The notes under the pieces: model-generated
The model's database searches: none
Seen by the model: only the letters and a program-made list of their open reading frames with translations
Told to the model about the DNA's origin: nothing
Program-made: the position numbers and the translations under genes
Assembly: GCA_027618995.1 (NCBI GenBank)
Contig: JAQCGO010000001.1
Coordinates: forward strand, 1 to 64,000
Source: Pseudomonadota bacterium
Lineage (GTDB): Bacteria; Pseudomonadota; Gammaproteobacteria; Steroidobacterales; Woeseiaceae
DNA: 64,000 bases
Direction of reading: 5' to 3'
In this document: positions 29,139-38,152 of the stretch, piece after piece
Numbering within the stretch: the first letter of the stretch is position 1
How the letters are laid out: every line of letters begins with the position of its first letter

Positions 29139-31002
29139 CAAACTCGATATCACGCGCCGCGATTTCCTCAACGGCGTGGCCTTAAGCCTCGCAGCCGGCA
29201 CCACGCTGTCACCGCTTGAAATCCTGGCGGCCACCAACAGCCGCTACTACCCACCGGCGCTAACCGGCATGCGCGGCAGCCACGCGGGTTCGTTCGAAGT
29301 GATGCACTCGCTGGCAATGCAGGGTGCGAAATTCCTGAGGCCTGAGAAGCGTCGTGATTCGATCTACGACCTCGTCGTCGTTGGCGGCGGCATCTCGGGT
29401 CTCGCGGCGGCGAAACTGTTTCGCGACCAGGCGGGCGATGGCAAGCGTGTATTGGTGCTCGACAATCATGACGACTTCGGCGGGCACGCGAAACGGAACG
29501 AATTTGTCATTGACGGTCGCACCCTGCTTTGTCATGGCGGCAGCCAGTCGCTCGAATCGCCGGGCCGCTACTCGGCACAAAGCAAACAGCTGTTGCAGGA
29601 TCTGGGCGTCGAGCCGCAGCGTTTCTACGACTACTATGATTTGAAGTTTCGTGACAGGCACGACCTGCGCTCCGCGATTTATTTTTCGGCTAAGGATTAC
29701 GGCAGAGATCTCACGCTGCCGAACCTCGTCGATAGCGCGCCGGAGGAACAGGGCATTGAGGACGTGGAATCCGTCGTCGCTGCTTACCCGATCAGCGCGG
29801 AATCACGTGCCGCGTTAATAAGTCTGCTTCGCAATAATACCGACTACCTGGCGCCGCTGACGCAGGCGCAAAAAACCGAGCGCTTGCGTGGTATCAGCTA
29901 CGTGGAGTTTCTGCGCGCGCACGTGGGCGTGACCGACGAAGTCGTGACGATCATGCGCGACTCCAAGAAAGGCTACTGGGGGTTTGGCTGGGATGCGCTG
30001 TCCGCGCTTGAGGCGGTGCGGATGGAAATGCTCGGCACTTACGGCCTGCGTCTTGATATTAACGCGCGCCGCGGCGGGGCCGAGGAAGAGCCGTACATTT
30101 TTCATTTTCCGGATGGCAATGCGAGTGTCGCGCGCCTGCTTGTGCGCGACCTCGTTCCGGGATCTGCGCCGGGCTCGACCATGGACGACATTGTTCTGGC
30201 GCAACTGGATTATTCGCTGCTCGATAGGCCGGGCAACGAGGTTCGAATTCGGCTGAATGCCACGGCCGTTGATGTGGCGCATACGGCTGATCAAAAGCAT
30301 GTTGACGTCTTGTATGTGCGCGACGGCGCGGTCGAACAGGTTCGCGGCCGGCACGTGATCCTGGCCTGTTACAACATGGTGATTCCGCATATCTGTGCCG
30401 AGCTTCCAGCAGAACAGCGCAAGGCCATTAGCTACCCGGAAAAAACGCCGCTCGCGTACATCAGTATTGCGATTCGCAACTGGCGGGCATTCAAGAATCT
30501 CGGCGTCGGCCAGATCTATCAGCCGAATGCCGAGTTCATGTATTCATTCGGCCTCGACTTCCCGGTCAGTATGGGTGGCTACCAGTATGCGTCATCGCCG
30601 GACGAACCGACGGTCTTGCACGGCACCTTCGCGCCGACGTTGCCGGGACAGGGACTGAACCAGAAGCAACAACATCGTGCGGGCAGGTCGCGCATGTTGC
30701 AGATGAGCTTCGACGACTTCGAGCAGGGCATCATCGCGCAGCTTGATGGCGCGCTCGGTGGTGGCGGCTTCGATAGCTCGCGCGATATTGCGGCGATCAC
30801 AGTCAATCGCTGGCCGCACGGTTATGCTTACGAGTACAACGATCTTTACGACCCGCCCGAATACAGCCCGCAAAACGGGCCGCATATCGCCGCGCGGGCG
30901 CAGATCGGCCGCATCTCGATCGCGAACTCGGATTCGAGCGCCTATGCCTTCGTCGACGCTGCCATCGACGCCGCCGCGCGGGCCGTCGCCGAACAACTCT
31001 AG
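29131..31002 (+). CDS. Tat-exported FAD-dependent oxidoreductase (amine-oxidase/spermidine dehydrogenase-like)
   Basis: 623 residues. The twin-arginine signal RRDFLNG is near residue 10, so a folded, cofactor-loaded enzyme is exported. A Rossmann FAD motif VVVGGGISGLAAA and DNHDDFGGHAKRN follow, as in the flavin amine oxidase and spermidine dehydrogenase group. ATG 29131 was chosen over a GTG 12 bases upstream because it keeps a sensible AAGG spacing. It overlaps the symporter gene, forming a protease, transporter and oxidase run. The substrate (an amine or amino acid) is inferred only. Confidence 0.8.
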   Translation: MPDKLDITRRDFLNGVALSLAAGTTLSPLEILAATNSRYYPPALTGMRGSHAGSFEVMHSLAMQGAKFLRPEKRRDSIYDLVVVGGGISGLAAAKLFRDQAGDGKRVLVLDNHDDFGGHAKRNEFVIDGRTLLCHGGSQSLESPGRYSAQSKQLLQDLGVEPQRFYDYYDLKFRDRHDLRSAIYFSAKDYGRDLTLPNLVDSAPEEQGIEDVESVVAAYPISAESRAALISLLRNNTDYLAPLTQAQKTERLRGISYVEFLRAHVGVTDEVVTIMRDSKKGYWGFGWDALSALEAVRMEMLGTYGLRLDINARRGGAEEEPYIFHFPDGNASVARLLVRDLVPGSAPGSTMDDIVLAQLDYSLLDRPGNEVRIRLNATAVDVAHTADQKHVDVLYVRDGAVEQVRGRHVILACYNMVIPHICAELPAEQRKAISYPEKTPLAYISIAIRNWRAFKNLGVGQIYQPNAEFMYSFGLDFPVSMGGYQYASSPDEPTVLHGTFAPTLPGQGLNQKQQHRAGRSRMLQMSFDDFEQGIIAQLDGALGGGGFDSSRDIAAITVNRWPHGYAYEYNDLYDPPEYSPQNGPHIAARAQIGRISIANSDSSAYAFVDAAIDAAARAVAEQL

Positions 31003-31010
31003 AAAGACGT

Positions 31011-31060
31011 CAGACCCTTGGTCTGGTAAAGGGCCTGACCCCGATGTAACCAATCGGGGT
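31011..31060. repeat. Two adjacent hairpins after the FAD oxidoreductase gene
   Basis: CAGACC-CTT-GGTCTG (31011-31025) and an eight-base stem (31038-31045 with 31053-31060) lie between the oxidoreductase stop and the next gene at 31108. Neither has a T-run, so factor-independent termination is unlikely. They may stabilise the upstream mRNA. Confidence 0.4.
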
Positions 31061-31107
31061 GGCCGGCACTATAAACAGGTATCTGAGCTACTTTCCGGGA
31101 CGCAACC

Positions 31108-32025
31108 ATGGTTTTACGACGCTTCTTTACGATTCTCATCCTCGCCGCTTTGCCGAGCACGCTGCTGGCGGAACTCGCCAATGGCGATCTGCCGGCAGCA
31201 CGCTGGTACGCCCATGTCGACCTGGTCAGCATGCGTAAGGGCGAGGCGGGCAAGCAACTTTACGCCTGGCTCGATCGCGAGGTGTTCGATGACCTGCGCG
31301 AGGAGATTGGGTTCGACGCAGCCAAGGAGGCCGACTCTGTGACCGCCATCGCGAGTCCCGATGGCGGCATCATGATCGTGGTCGACGGCCACTTCAGCCA
31401 GATGACGACCGACCGGATTGTCGCGCTGGCCGCGCTGTCCAGCGATTTCGAGACGCTGAACATTGAGAGCAAGCCGTACTTTTTTGTCGGCGACGATGAG
31501 CACGACTCCGAGGGGGCCAGCGGCCCAGAGACGAACTCCCTGGACGAGGGCGCCTATGTGAGCGTCGCGCTCAAGAACAAGCTGCTGATTGCTCAATCCG
31601 AGCAGCAGATGCAACAGCTGCTGAAGAACAAAGGCAGGATTCCGGGAGATTACGGCAGCAGCAGTAAGCTGCTGGTACTCAGTGCCCAGCAGAATCTCGT
31701 GCAGGCGGGCACGGATACGGCAGGCTTTGGCGAAGACCTGGGATGGGACTCGAGTGTGTTGCAGAATACCAGGCAGGCCGCACTGCTGGTTGCCGAGGCG
31801 GCCGGCAAGATTGCTATTGAAGGGCAGTTGATTGCGACCGATGCCAATGTCGCCAATTCCCTGGCCAGCATAGTGCGGGGGCTGATCAGCCTGCAGGTAT
31901 TCAATGACGAGCTCGACCCCGCGCTGTCGGACCTCCTGAAAAATACGAATGTGAGTGTCAGTGACGTGACGCTGACTGTGAATCTGGTCCTGGATCCGGC
32001 TACCGTGCTCAGCGTCATCGACTAG
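31108..32025 (+). CDS. Exported protein of unknown function upstream of an ECF sigma factor
   Basis: 305 residues with a signal peptide (hydrophobic 5-20, cleavage after LLA). The mature part has alternating strands and helices. It contains ALKNKLLIAQSEQQMQQLLK followed by two similar halves that suggest an internal duplication. No cysteine pair, metal motif or known domain was recognised. Followed after 20 bases by an ECF sigma gene and its putative anti-sigma gene, so it could be the sensed or regulated envelope component. Confidence 0.7.
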   Translation: MVLRRFFTILILAALPSTLLAELANGDLPAARWYAHVDLVSMRKGEAGKQLYAWLDREVFDDLREEIGFDAAKEADSVTAIASPDGGIMIVVDGHFSQMTTDRIVALAALSSDFETLNIESKPYFFVGDDEHDSEGASGPETNSLDEGAYVSVALKNKLLIAQSEQQMQQLLKNKGRIPGDYGSSSKLLVLSAQQNLVQAGTDTAGFGEDLGWDSSVLQNTRQAALLVAEAAGKIAIEGQLIATDANVANSLASIVRGLISLQVFNDELDPALSDLLKNTNVSVSDVTLTVNLVLDPATVLSVID

Positions 32026-32045
32026 CGGTTGCCCGGGGAGCGAGC

Positions 32046-32594
32046 GTGAACAGCGAGATGGCGTTGATTGCGGCGGCCAAGCGTGGCTCGGTTCTTGCGT
32101 TCACCGAGCTGGTCGCCAGGTATCGCATCGGTTTGTTGCGCTTCCTCGTCACCCGAACCGCCAGCTTCGCCGATGCGGAGGACGCATTGCAGGATACCTT
32201 GATCAACGCGTTTCGTTACATCAAGAGTTACGACGCAAGGTGGCGATTCAGTACCTGGCTGTACCGCATCGCCATCAACAATGCTGCCGGCATACGGGTC
32301 GCAGATACCGAAGCTCTCGGCGACCTTTGCGACGAGGAGAGCGATCCGCTTGAGCAATGTATCGCCGCGTCGGAACGAGAAAACCTCTGGATCAGTGCCA
32401 GGAGGGTGCTAAGCGACGAAGTCTATACCGCCATGTGGTTGCGCTACGCCGAAGACATGTCGGTCAACGACATCGCGGCCGTACTGGGACGATCCGTCTC
32501 CTGGACCAAGGTAAACCTGTTACGTGCCCGGCAGCAACTTGACGCTGCGATAGCCGGTACGAAGAATGCTGAAGTGAGCAAAGCCTATGGATAA
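32046..32594 (+). CDS. ECF-type RNA polymerase sigma factor
   Basis: 182 residues. Region 2 is recognisable from AFTELVARYRIGLLRFL to FSTWLYRIAINNA, with DAEDALQDTLINAF (core polymerase binding). Region 4 is near DIAAVLGRSVSWTKVNLLRARQQL (binding of the -35 element). GTG 32046 is preceded by GGGAG. It overlaps the next gene by eight bases, the usual layout for a sigma factor and its regulator. The target promoters cannot be identified by eye. Confidence 0.9.
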   Translation: MNSEMALIAAAKRGSVLAFTELVARYRIGLLRFLVTRTASFADAEDALQDTLINAFRYIKSYDARWRFSTWLYRIAINNAAGIRVADTEALGDLCDEESDPLEQCIAASERENLWISARRVLSDEVYTAMWLRYAEDMSVNDIAAVLGRSVSWTKVNLLRARQQLDAAIAGTKNAEVSKAYG

Positions 32595-32991
32595 GTTAGC
32601 CAAGCAGTTGCGCGACGATGCGCAACGCATTGAGGTCGAGGTATCGCCGGAACTCGATGCACGAATTCGCGCATCGCTGGCTGGTTTACGACAGGAGACT
32701 GGCCGGCCGCCGAGAGAAAGAATAAAGACGGCGTCCTACTGGTGGGCCAGCAGTCTTACCGGGATAGCGGCGACCGTCGCAATCATCAGTGTGATCAATC
32801 TCAATAAAGTTGACCCCGAATCGGCCATCACCGAACCGGCGCCGCAACAGTTCACGATGCCGCAATTTACCTGGAAGCCGAAGCCTGCGGTACTGACCGA
32901 AACGCTGGAGCAGGAGCTTGACGCTATTCAGTCGGACCTGAAAAAGGCAGAGCAAGTCATCAGGGACGATTTCGACAAAATCGGTATATAA
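32587..32991 (+). CDS. Single-pass membrane protein, probable anti-sigma factor
   Basis: 134 residues: a charged cytoplasmic N-terminus of about 45 residues, one membrane segment (about 50-68), and a periplasmic C-terminus with a predicted coiled coil (LEQELDAIQSDLKKAEQ). No zinc-binding HxxxCxxC motif is present, so it is not a classical ZAS protein. The assignment rests on its size, topology and eight-base overlap with the ECF sigma gene. It could sequester the sigma factor until the periplasmic part senses a signal. Confidence 0.65.
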   Translation: MDKLAKQLRDDAQRIEVEVSPELDARIRASLAGLRQETGRPPRERIKTASYWWASSLTGIAATVAIISVINLNKVDPESAITEPAPQQFTMPQFTWKPKPAVLTETLEQELDAIQSDLKKAEQVIRDDFDKIGI

Positions 32992-33161
32992 AGAGCTGCC
33001 TTTCGAAAAGAGCTCCGCCCCCTTGGAACAACCGATACGCGGTGGATTTCGAGCCCTGATTCCACTATCCTCGAGCCCGGATATATTATGCGAGCACAGG
33101 CAGGGACCATTCGGCTGTCCCCGCAATAAATCGCATTGATCAATAAAAGGATGCACTAGGT

Positions 33162-34514
33162 ATGGCTTTCGCTGTTGTCTTGATCCTGCTCGTCGTCGGC
33201 TCCATCCTTTTTCATCTGCTCAGCCCCTGGACTTTCACGCCACTGGCATCCAATTGGTCAATGGTGGACGTGACGGTCGACATTACCCTGTATGTCACCG
33301 GGCTTGTGTTTGTTGCCGTCAATCTTTTCATGGCGTACTGCGTCATTCGGTTTCGCTACAAGAAGGGAGCGCGGGCGACTTATGAGCCGGAAAACAAGAA
33401 ACTTGAGGGCTGGCTGACGCTCTGGACCTCGGTCGGCGTCGTTGCGATGCTGACACCGGGCCTGTTCGTCTGGGCGCAGTTTGTCGACGTGCCCGAAGAA
33501 GCCCATGTCGTTGAGGCCGTTGGCCAGCAGTGGCACTGGACCTTCCGCTACCCAGGTGCCGACGGCAAATTCGGCGAAGTCGATGCCGAGCGCATCACGT
33601 CGGATAATCCATTCGGCATGGATCCGGATGATCCGAACGGGCAGGACGACGTGCTCGTCTATAGCCCCGAGGCACATATTCCGCTCGGTAAGCCGGTGAA
33701 GTTCCTGTTGCGCTCGAAAGACGTGCTGCATGATTTTGCCGTTGCCGAGTTCCGCGTAAAGATGGATCTCGTGCCGGGCATGGATACTTTTCTCTGGCTG
33801 ACGCCAACCGTAGCCGGTCGTTTTGAGATTCTTTGCGAGGAGCTTTGTGGAATTGCGCACCACACCATGCGCGGCGCCGTCATTGTCGAAGAAACGGCTG
33901 ACTACGATGCCTGGCTTGCAAAACAGAACACCTGGGCGATGAACAGCACGATGGTCGCGGGCAACGCGGCCGTCGGTGGGGCCCAATACGCCGTCTGCGC
34001 GGCCTGTCACGGGCAACAGGGCGAGGGCCTGCAGGCGTTGAACGCGCCGAAGCTGGCTGGCCAGAGTGCCTGGTACCTGAAGCGGCAGCTGCAAAACTAC
34101 AAGAGCGGCGCACGCGGCGCCCACCAGGACGATCTGTACGGAAAACAGATGGCGCCGATGGCCGCGATGCTCGCGAATGAAGCAGCAATCGACAACGTCA
34201 TCGCACACATCCAGACGCTGGCCGACGAGGCGCCGGCCACGACGGTCGAGGGCAATGTCGCGAACGGCGCGAAAGAATATGCGATCTGCGCGTATTGCCA
34301 TGGCAAGGACGGTCTGGGCAACCAGGCGTTGAACGCGCCACGCATGGCGGGCATGACCGACTGGTATCTGAAGCGCCAGCTGGAGAATTTCCAGCAAGAC
34401 ATACGCGGACAACATCCGACCGATTTCTACGGATTTCAGATGGGCCTGATGGCAAGAACCCTTTACGGCGAGCAGGAAATAGATGACCTGATCGCCTACC
34501 TCAACACGCTATAA
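33162..34514 (+). CDS. coxB: Cytochrome c oxidase subunit II fused to two cytochrome c domains
   Basis: 450 residues. Two N-terminal membrane segments are followed by the CuA domain with ligands in VLHDF and C225-EEL-C229-GIAH (His233, later Met). Two class I cytochrome c domains follow with CAACH (279-283) and CAYCH (376-380). Most caa3-type subunit II proteins carry one haem c; this one carries two related domains, probably from a tandem duplication. It accepts electrons from a soluble or membrane carrier and passes them to CuA. First gene of the oxidase operon (33162-38011), with AAAGGA upstream. Confidence 0.95.
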   Translation: MAFAVVLILLVVGSILFHLLSPWTFTPLASNWSMVDVTVDITLYVTGLVFVAVNLFMAYCVIRFRYKKGARATYEPENKKLEGWLTLWTSVGVVAMLTPGLFVWAQFVDVPEEAHVVEAVGQQWHWTFRYPGADGKFGEVDAERITSDNPFGMDPDDPNGQDDVLVYSPEAHIPLGKPVKFLLRSKDVLHDFAVAEFRVKMDLVPGMDTFLWLTPTVAGRFEILCEELCGIAHHTMRGAVIVEETADYDAWLAKQNTWAMNSTMVAGNAAVGGAQYAVCAACHGQQGEGLQALNAPKLAGQSAWYLKRQLQNYKSGARGAHQDDLYGKQMAPMAAMLANEAAIDNVIAHIQTLADEAPATTVEGNVANGAKEYAICAYCHGKDGLGNQALNAPRMAGMTDWYLKRQLENFQQDIRGQHPTDFYGFQMGLMARTLYGEQEIDDLIAYLNTL

Positions 34515-34528
34515 GGAAGGACAAGCGG

Positions 34529-36292
34529 ATGGGATACGTTGCAATAGCCGATCGCGATCACGACATTGAGCATCACGATCCGCAAACTTTCATAACGAAA
34601 TACATCTGGAGCCAGGACCACAAGGTCATCGCCATTCAGTATGGCGCCACCGCGATTTTTGTCGGCCTGATCGCGCTCGGCCTGTCAGCGATGATGCGTC
34701 TGCAGCTCGGTTTTCCCGATACCTTCTCCTTCATCACTCCTGAGAACTATTATCAGTTCATCACCATGCACGGCATGATCATGGTGATCTACCTGCTGAC
34801 GGCACTGTTCCTGGGCGGTTTCGGTAATTACCTGATTCCGCTCATGGTCGGTTCGCGTGACATGGTATTCCCGTACATGAACATGCTCAGCTACTGGGTG
34901 TACCTGCTGTCGGTCATCATCCTGATTGCGAGCTTCTTCGTGCCGGGCGGCGCGACGGGCGCCGGCTGGACGTTATATCCGCCGCAGGCGATCATGCAGG
35001 GCACACCGGGCACCGAATGGGGCATCGTCCTGATGCTTGCATCTCTGGCTGTGTTCATCGTCGCGTTCACGATGGGTGGTCTGAATTACGTCACGACGGT
35101 GCTGCAGGCACGCTGCCGCGGCATGACCCTGATGCGTATGCCGCTTTCGGTCTGGGGCATTTTCATGGCAACGGTGCTGGGCCTGCTGGCATTCCCCGCA
35201 CTGCTCGTCAGCGCGATCATGATGCTGCTCGACAAAGGCATACACACAAGCTTTTTCATGCCGGCAATCAGCTCGATGGGTGCGGACCCGGGTTACACGG
35301 GCGGCAGCCCGATCCTGTTCCAGCACTTGTTCTGGTTCTTCGGCCATCCCGAGGTGTACATCGTCGCGTTGCCCGCATTCGGCATCGTTTCGGATCTCCT
35401 GAGCACGCATGCACGCAAGAACATCTTCGGTTACCGCATGATGGTCTGGGCCATCATCGCGATCGGCGGCCTGAGCTTCGTCGTCTGGGCGCATCACATG
35501 TATGTCAGTGGCATGAATCCGTACTTCGGTTTCTTCTTCGCCACCACAACGCTCATCATCGCGGTGCCAACCGCGCTCAAGGTGTACAACTGGGTGTTGA
35601 CGCTATGGGAGGGCAATATTCATTTACGCGTGCCCATGCTGTTCGCGATCGGTTTCATCTTTACATTTATTCATGGCGGTCTGACCGGCCTGTTCCTCGG
35701 TAATGTCACGATCGACCTGCCGTTGTCCGATACTTACTTCGTCGTCGCGCACTTCCACATGGTGATGGGTGTGTCGCCGATTCTCGTGGTGTTCGGTGCG
35801 ATCTATCACTGGTGGCCGAAAATCACGGGCAAGATGTACCACGAGACGCTCGGCCGCTGGCATTTCTGGATGACCTTCCTCGGTACCTACGCAATTTACC
35901 TGCCGATGCATTACCTGGGCTTTGCGGGCGTACCGCGGCGTTACTTCGCCATGGGCAACACGGATTTCCTGCCGGACTCGGCGCAGGACCTGAATGCTGC
36001 GATCACGATATCGGCGCTGTTTGTTGCAGCAACCCAGATCCTGTTTTTTATCAACATGATCTGGAGCCTGACCAAGGGTCCGAAGGCCGACGGCAATCCA
36101 TGGCAGGCGACCTCGCTTGAATGGCAGACGCCGGACACGCCGCCGAAACACGGCAACTGGGGACATGACCTGCCCGAGTGCTATCGCTGGGCCTATGACT
36201 ACAGCGTGCCGGGTTATGCGGATGACTTCATTCCGCAAAACGTGCCGGCCAGCGTTGCACCGGTGGGCCGTGACCACGGTGGCGCGCACTAG
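34529..36292 (+). CDS. coxA: Cytochrome c oxidase subunit I (caa3-type, A family)
   Basis: 587 residues, twelve membrane segments. Haem a, haem a3 and CuB histidines are present: MHGMIM, GHPEVY (CuB His and the cross-linked Tyr), HHMYVSG and VAHFHMV. The glutamate of GHPEVY and the D-channel region GNYLIPLMVGSRDM mark a type A proton-pumping oxidase. It reduces oxygen to water and pumps protons. AAGGA ribosome site; 14 bases after coxB. Its last base is shared with the GTG of the next gene. Confidence 0.97.
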   Translation: MGYVAIADRDHDIEHHDPQTFITKYIWSQDHKVIAIQYGATAIFVGLIALGLSAMMRLQLGFPDTFSFITPENYYQFITMHGMIMVIYLLTALFLGGFGNYLIPLMVGSRDMVFPYMNMLSYWVYLLSVIILIASFFVPGGATGAGWTLYPPQAIMQGTPGTEWGIVLMLASLAVFIVAFTMGGLNYVTTVLQARCRGMTLMRMPLSVWGIFMATVLGLLAFPALLVSAIMMLLDKGIHTSFFMPAISSMGADPGYTGGSPILFQHLFWFFGHPEVYIVALPAFGIVSDLLSTHARKNIFGYRMMVWAIIAIGGLSFVVWAHHMYVSGMNPYFGFFFATTTLIIAVPTALKVYNWVLTLWEGNIHLRVPMLFAIGFIFTFIHGGLTGLFLGNVTIDLPLSDTYFVVAHFHMVMGVSPILVVFGAIYHWWPKITGKMYHETLGRWHFWMTFLGTYAIYLPMHYLGFAGVPRRYFAMGNTDFLPDSAQDLNAAITISALFVAATQILFFINMIWSLTKGPKADGNPWQATSLEWQTPDTPPKHGNWGHDLPECYRWAYDYSVPGYADDFIPQNVPASVAPVGRDHGGAH

Positions 36293-36957
36293 TGGAAATC
36301 GGGCTCATCATCGTGGCTGTCATGCTTGCCAGCCTGATCGGCTGGCTGCTGAAGCAGACTTTGAATGCCGAGCCGTGGGTGGCCGAGGCAGTCGACACGA
36401 TTGATGAGTCGCGCTACCAGGCGCCATTCAGTGCCAAGCCCAAGCTCGTTGCCCTGACGCTGTTTCTTGCGGTCGTCACGTCGTTCTTCGCGCTGATTTT
36501 CAGCGCCTACGCGTTGCGCATGGAATTGGGTGACTGGGTGCCGTTGACCGAACCGCAACTGCTCTGGACCAATACGGTGGTCCTGATCCTCGCGAGTATC
36601 GCGTTTCAGTGGACGCGCAACGGTGCGAGCACTGGTGACATCGGCCGGCTGCGGCCGGGCCTCGCTGTGACCGGCTTGCTGACAGCCGCTTTTCTGTTTG
36701 GGCAGTTCATTGCCTGGCAGCAGCTGCAGTCCTCGGGTCATTACATGACCAGCAACCCATCCATCGCGTTTTTCTTCATGCTGACCGGCCTTCATGCACT
36801 GCATATTCTCGGTGGCATGTACGTCTGGGCGCGTGCGACGCTGAGAGTTTTTGGTGGCGACAGCGACGTTGAGCAAAGTATTACTTTATGCACGATCTAC
36901 TGGCATTTCCTGTTGCTGGTCTGGCTCGTGATGTTCGGATTGATGTTATCGACCTAG
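36292..36957 (+). CDS. Cytochrome c oxidase subunit III-like protein (first copy)
   Basis: 221 residues with about six membrane segments. The conserved GLHALHILGG and IYWHFLLLVW mark the haem-copper oxidase subunit III family. The region that normally reads QxxEW is QFIAWQQ here, so the lipid-associated glutamate seems to be absent. It starts with GTG overlapping the coxA stop. A second subunit III gene follows directly. This copy may be a divergent structural or assembly partner rather than the standard subunit. Confidence 0.8.
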   Translation: MEIGLIIVAVMLASLIGWLLKQTLNAEPWVAEAVDTIDESRYQAPFSAKPKLVALTLFLAVVTSFFALIFSAYALRMELGDWVPLTEPQLLWTNTVVLILASIAFQWTRNGASTGDIGRLRPGLAVTGLLTAAFLFGQFIAWQQLQSSGHYMTSNPSIAFFFMLTGLHALHILGGMYVWARATLRVFGGDSDVEQSITLCTIYWHFLLLVWLVMFGLMLST

Positions 36958-36971
36958 TTTAGAGGTTCTCT

Positions 36972-37643
36972 ATGTCTGAAGCGGTAATGGAGCCCGGCGG
37001 CACGGCAGGAGTCGTCAACGACTTTGCCAGGGACAAGCAGGTATTCGGCGTGCCCTGGGGCAAGGCGATGATGTGGATCTTCCTGCTTAGCGACACATTT
37101 ATTTTCAGTTGTTTCCTCGTGTCCTACATGATGGTGCGCATTTCGACAACGGATCCGTGGCCGAACCCAAGCGAGGTATTTGGTCTGACGGCATTCGGAT
37201 ACGATGTGCCATTGCTGCTGATCGCGATCATGACCTTCGTGCTGATTACCTCTTCAGGCACGATGGCCCTAGCTGTCAACATGGGCTATCGCAAGAATCG
37301 CAAGGCGACGTTCTGGCTCATGGTGGCAACCGCCGCTCTCGGTGCGACCTTCGTCAGTATGCAGGCCTTCGAGTGGACCAAGCTGATCATGGAAGGTGTT
37401 CGACCCTGGCAGAATCCTTTCGGTGCCGCGCAATTTGGATCCAGCTTCTTCATGATAACGGGCTTTCACGGCATGCACGTGACCGCCGGCGTCATTTACC
37501 TGCTCATTGTGGCGAACCGTGTGCGCAACGGCTTCTACGAGCGTTGCGGCAGCAACTACGAAATCGTCGAGATCGCGGGCCTGTACTGGCACTTCGTCGA
37601 CCTCGTGTGGGTATTCATTTTCGCGTTTTTCTATCTCTGGTAA
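36972..37643 (+). CDS. coxC: Cytochrome c oxidase subunit III (second copy)
   Basis: 223 residues with about six membrane segments. It has the standard family motifs QAFEWTKLI (with the conserved glutamate), GFHGMHVTAG and GLYWHFVDLVW. Subunit III stabilises the proton-uptake side of subunit I. It lies 14 bases after the first subunit III-like gene. The two copies share only the family motifs, so the duplication is old. Confidence 0.9.
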   Translation: MSEAVMEPGGTAGVVNDFARDKQVFGVPWGKAMMWIFLLSDTFIFSCFLVSYMMVRISTTDPWPNPSEVFGLTAFGYDVPLLLIAIMTFVLITSSGTMALAVNMGYRKNRKATFWLMVATAALGATFVSMQAFEWTKLIMEGVRPWQNPFGAAQFGSSFFMITGFHGMHVTAGVIYLLIVANRVRNGFYERCGSNYEIVEIAGLYWHFVDLVWVFIFAFFYLW

Positions 37644-37663
37644 GTTCGTCAGGAGTCGCATGC

Positions 37664-38011
37664 ATGGCTAGTGCAGAAGGACAACAGCACCCGTTAAAGA
37701 TCTACTACGTCATGTGGATCGCACTATTTGTATTGAGCGGTTTTTCCTACGCAACGGACTTCATGGATGATGGCGCATTGCGGACGTTTTTCATCCTGAC
37801 GTTCATGCTGCTGAAGGCCGCTGGTATCGTCTTTATTTTCATGCATATGGGCTGGGAACGGCTGGCCTTGAAGCTCGCGATCCTTGGTCCGCCGGTCGCC
37901 ATCCTGGTGCTGATCTGGCTCATGTCCTATGAGGGCTTTTATGTCGAGGACACGCGCATCGAGAACTACGGCCCCAGCACGTTTGTTCCTGAGGCTGTGC
38001 CGCACCATTAG
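37664..38011 (+). CDS. Cytochrome c oxidase subunit IV family protein
   Basis: 115 residues with three membrane segments and KAAGIVFIFMHMGWE, typical of the small prokaryotic subunit IV (COX4/caa3) family. AGGAG lies eight bases before the ATG at 37664. Last gene of the oxidase operon. No haem A synthase, CtaG or Sco assembly genes are present in the window. Confidence 0.85.
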   Translation: MASAEGQQHPLKIYYVMWIALFVLSGFSYATDFMDDGALRTFFILTFMLLKAAGIVFIFMHMGWERLALKLAILGPPVAILVLIWLMSYEGFYVEDTRIENYGPSTFVPEAVPHH

Positions 38012-38036
38012 CTGGTTTTTAGGCCGATGCCGGGCA

Positions 38037-38122
38037 GAACCCGGCTTCGGCATATTCCTCTCCCTCATGGCTCGCTGACGCTGCGCTTTACTTCGGTCGA
38101 GAAACATCCCGAAGCCGGGTTC
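38037..38122. repeat. Intergenic inverted repeat between the oxidase operon and deoB
   Basis: A 14-base sequence at 38037-38050 (GAACCCGGCTTCGG) recurs in perfect reverse complement at 38109-38122, enclosing 58 bases. A smaller stem CCGGG/CCCGG lies beside the left arm. It could form a long hairpin ending the oxidase transcript or be an interspersed repeat of the genome. No T-run is present. Confidence 0.6.
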
Positions 38123-38152
38123 CGCTCGGCGGCGATCTGCTAAAGTACGAGC

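Noticed and set aside
33093-33130. Short GGGAC/GTCCC hairpin upstream of coxB considered as a riboswitch or regulatory RNA
   Set aside because: The stem is only five bases with a long loop and no recognisable riboswitch core.
33258-34415. 385-codon open frame on the minus strand opposite coxB
   Set aside because: A shadow of the GC-rich coxB gene; composition is non-protein-like and it has no ribosome site.
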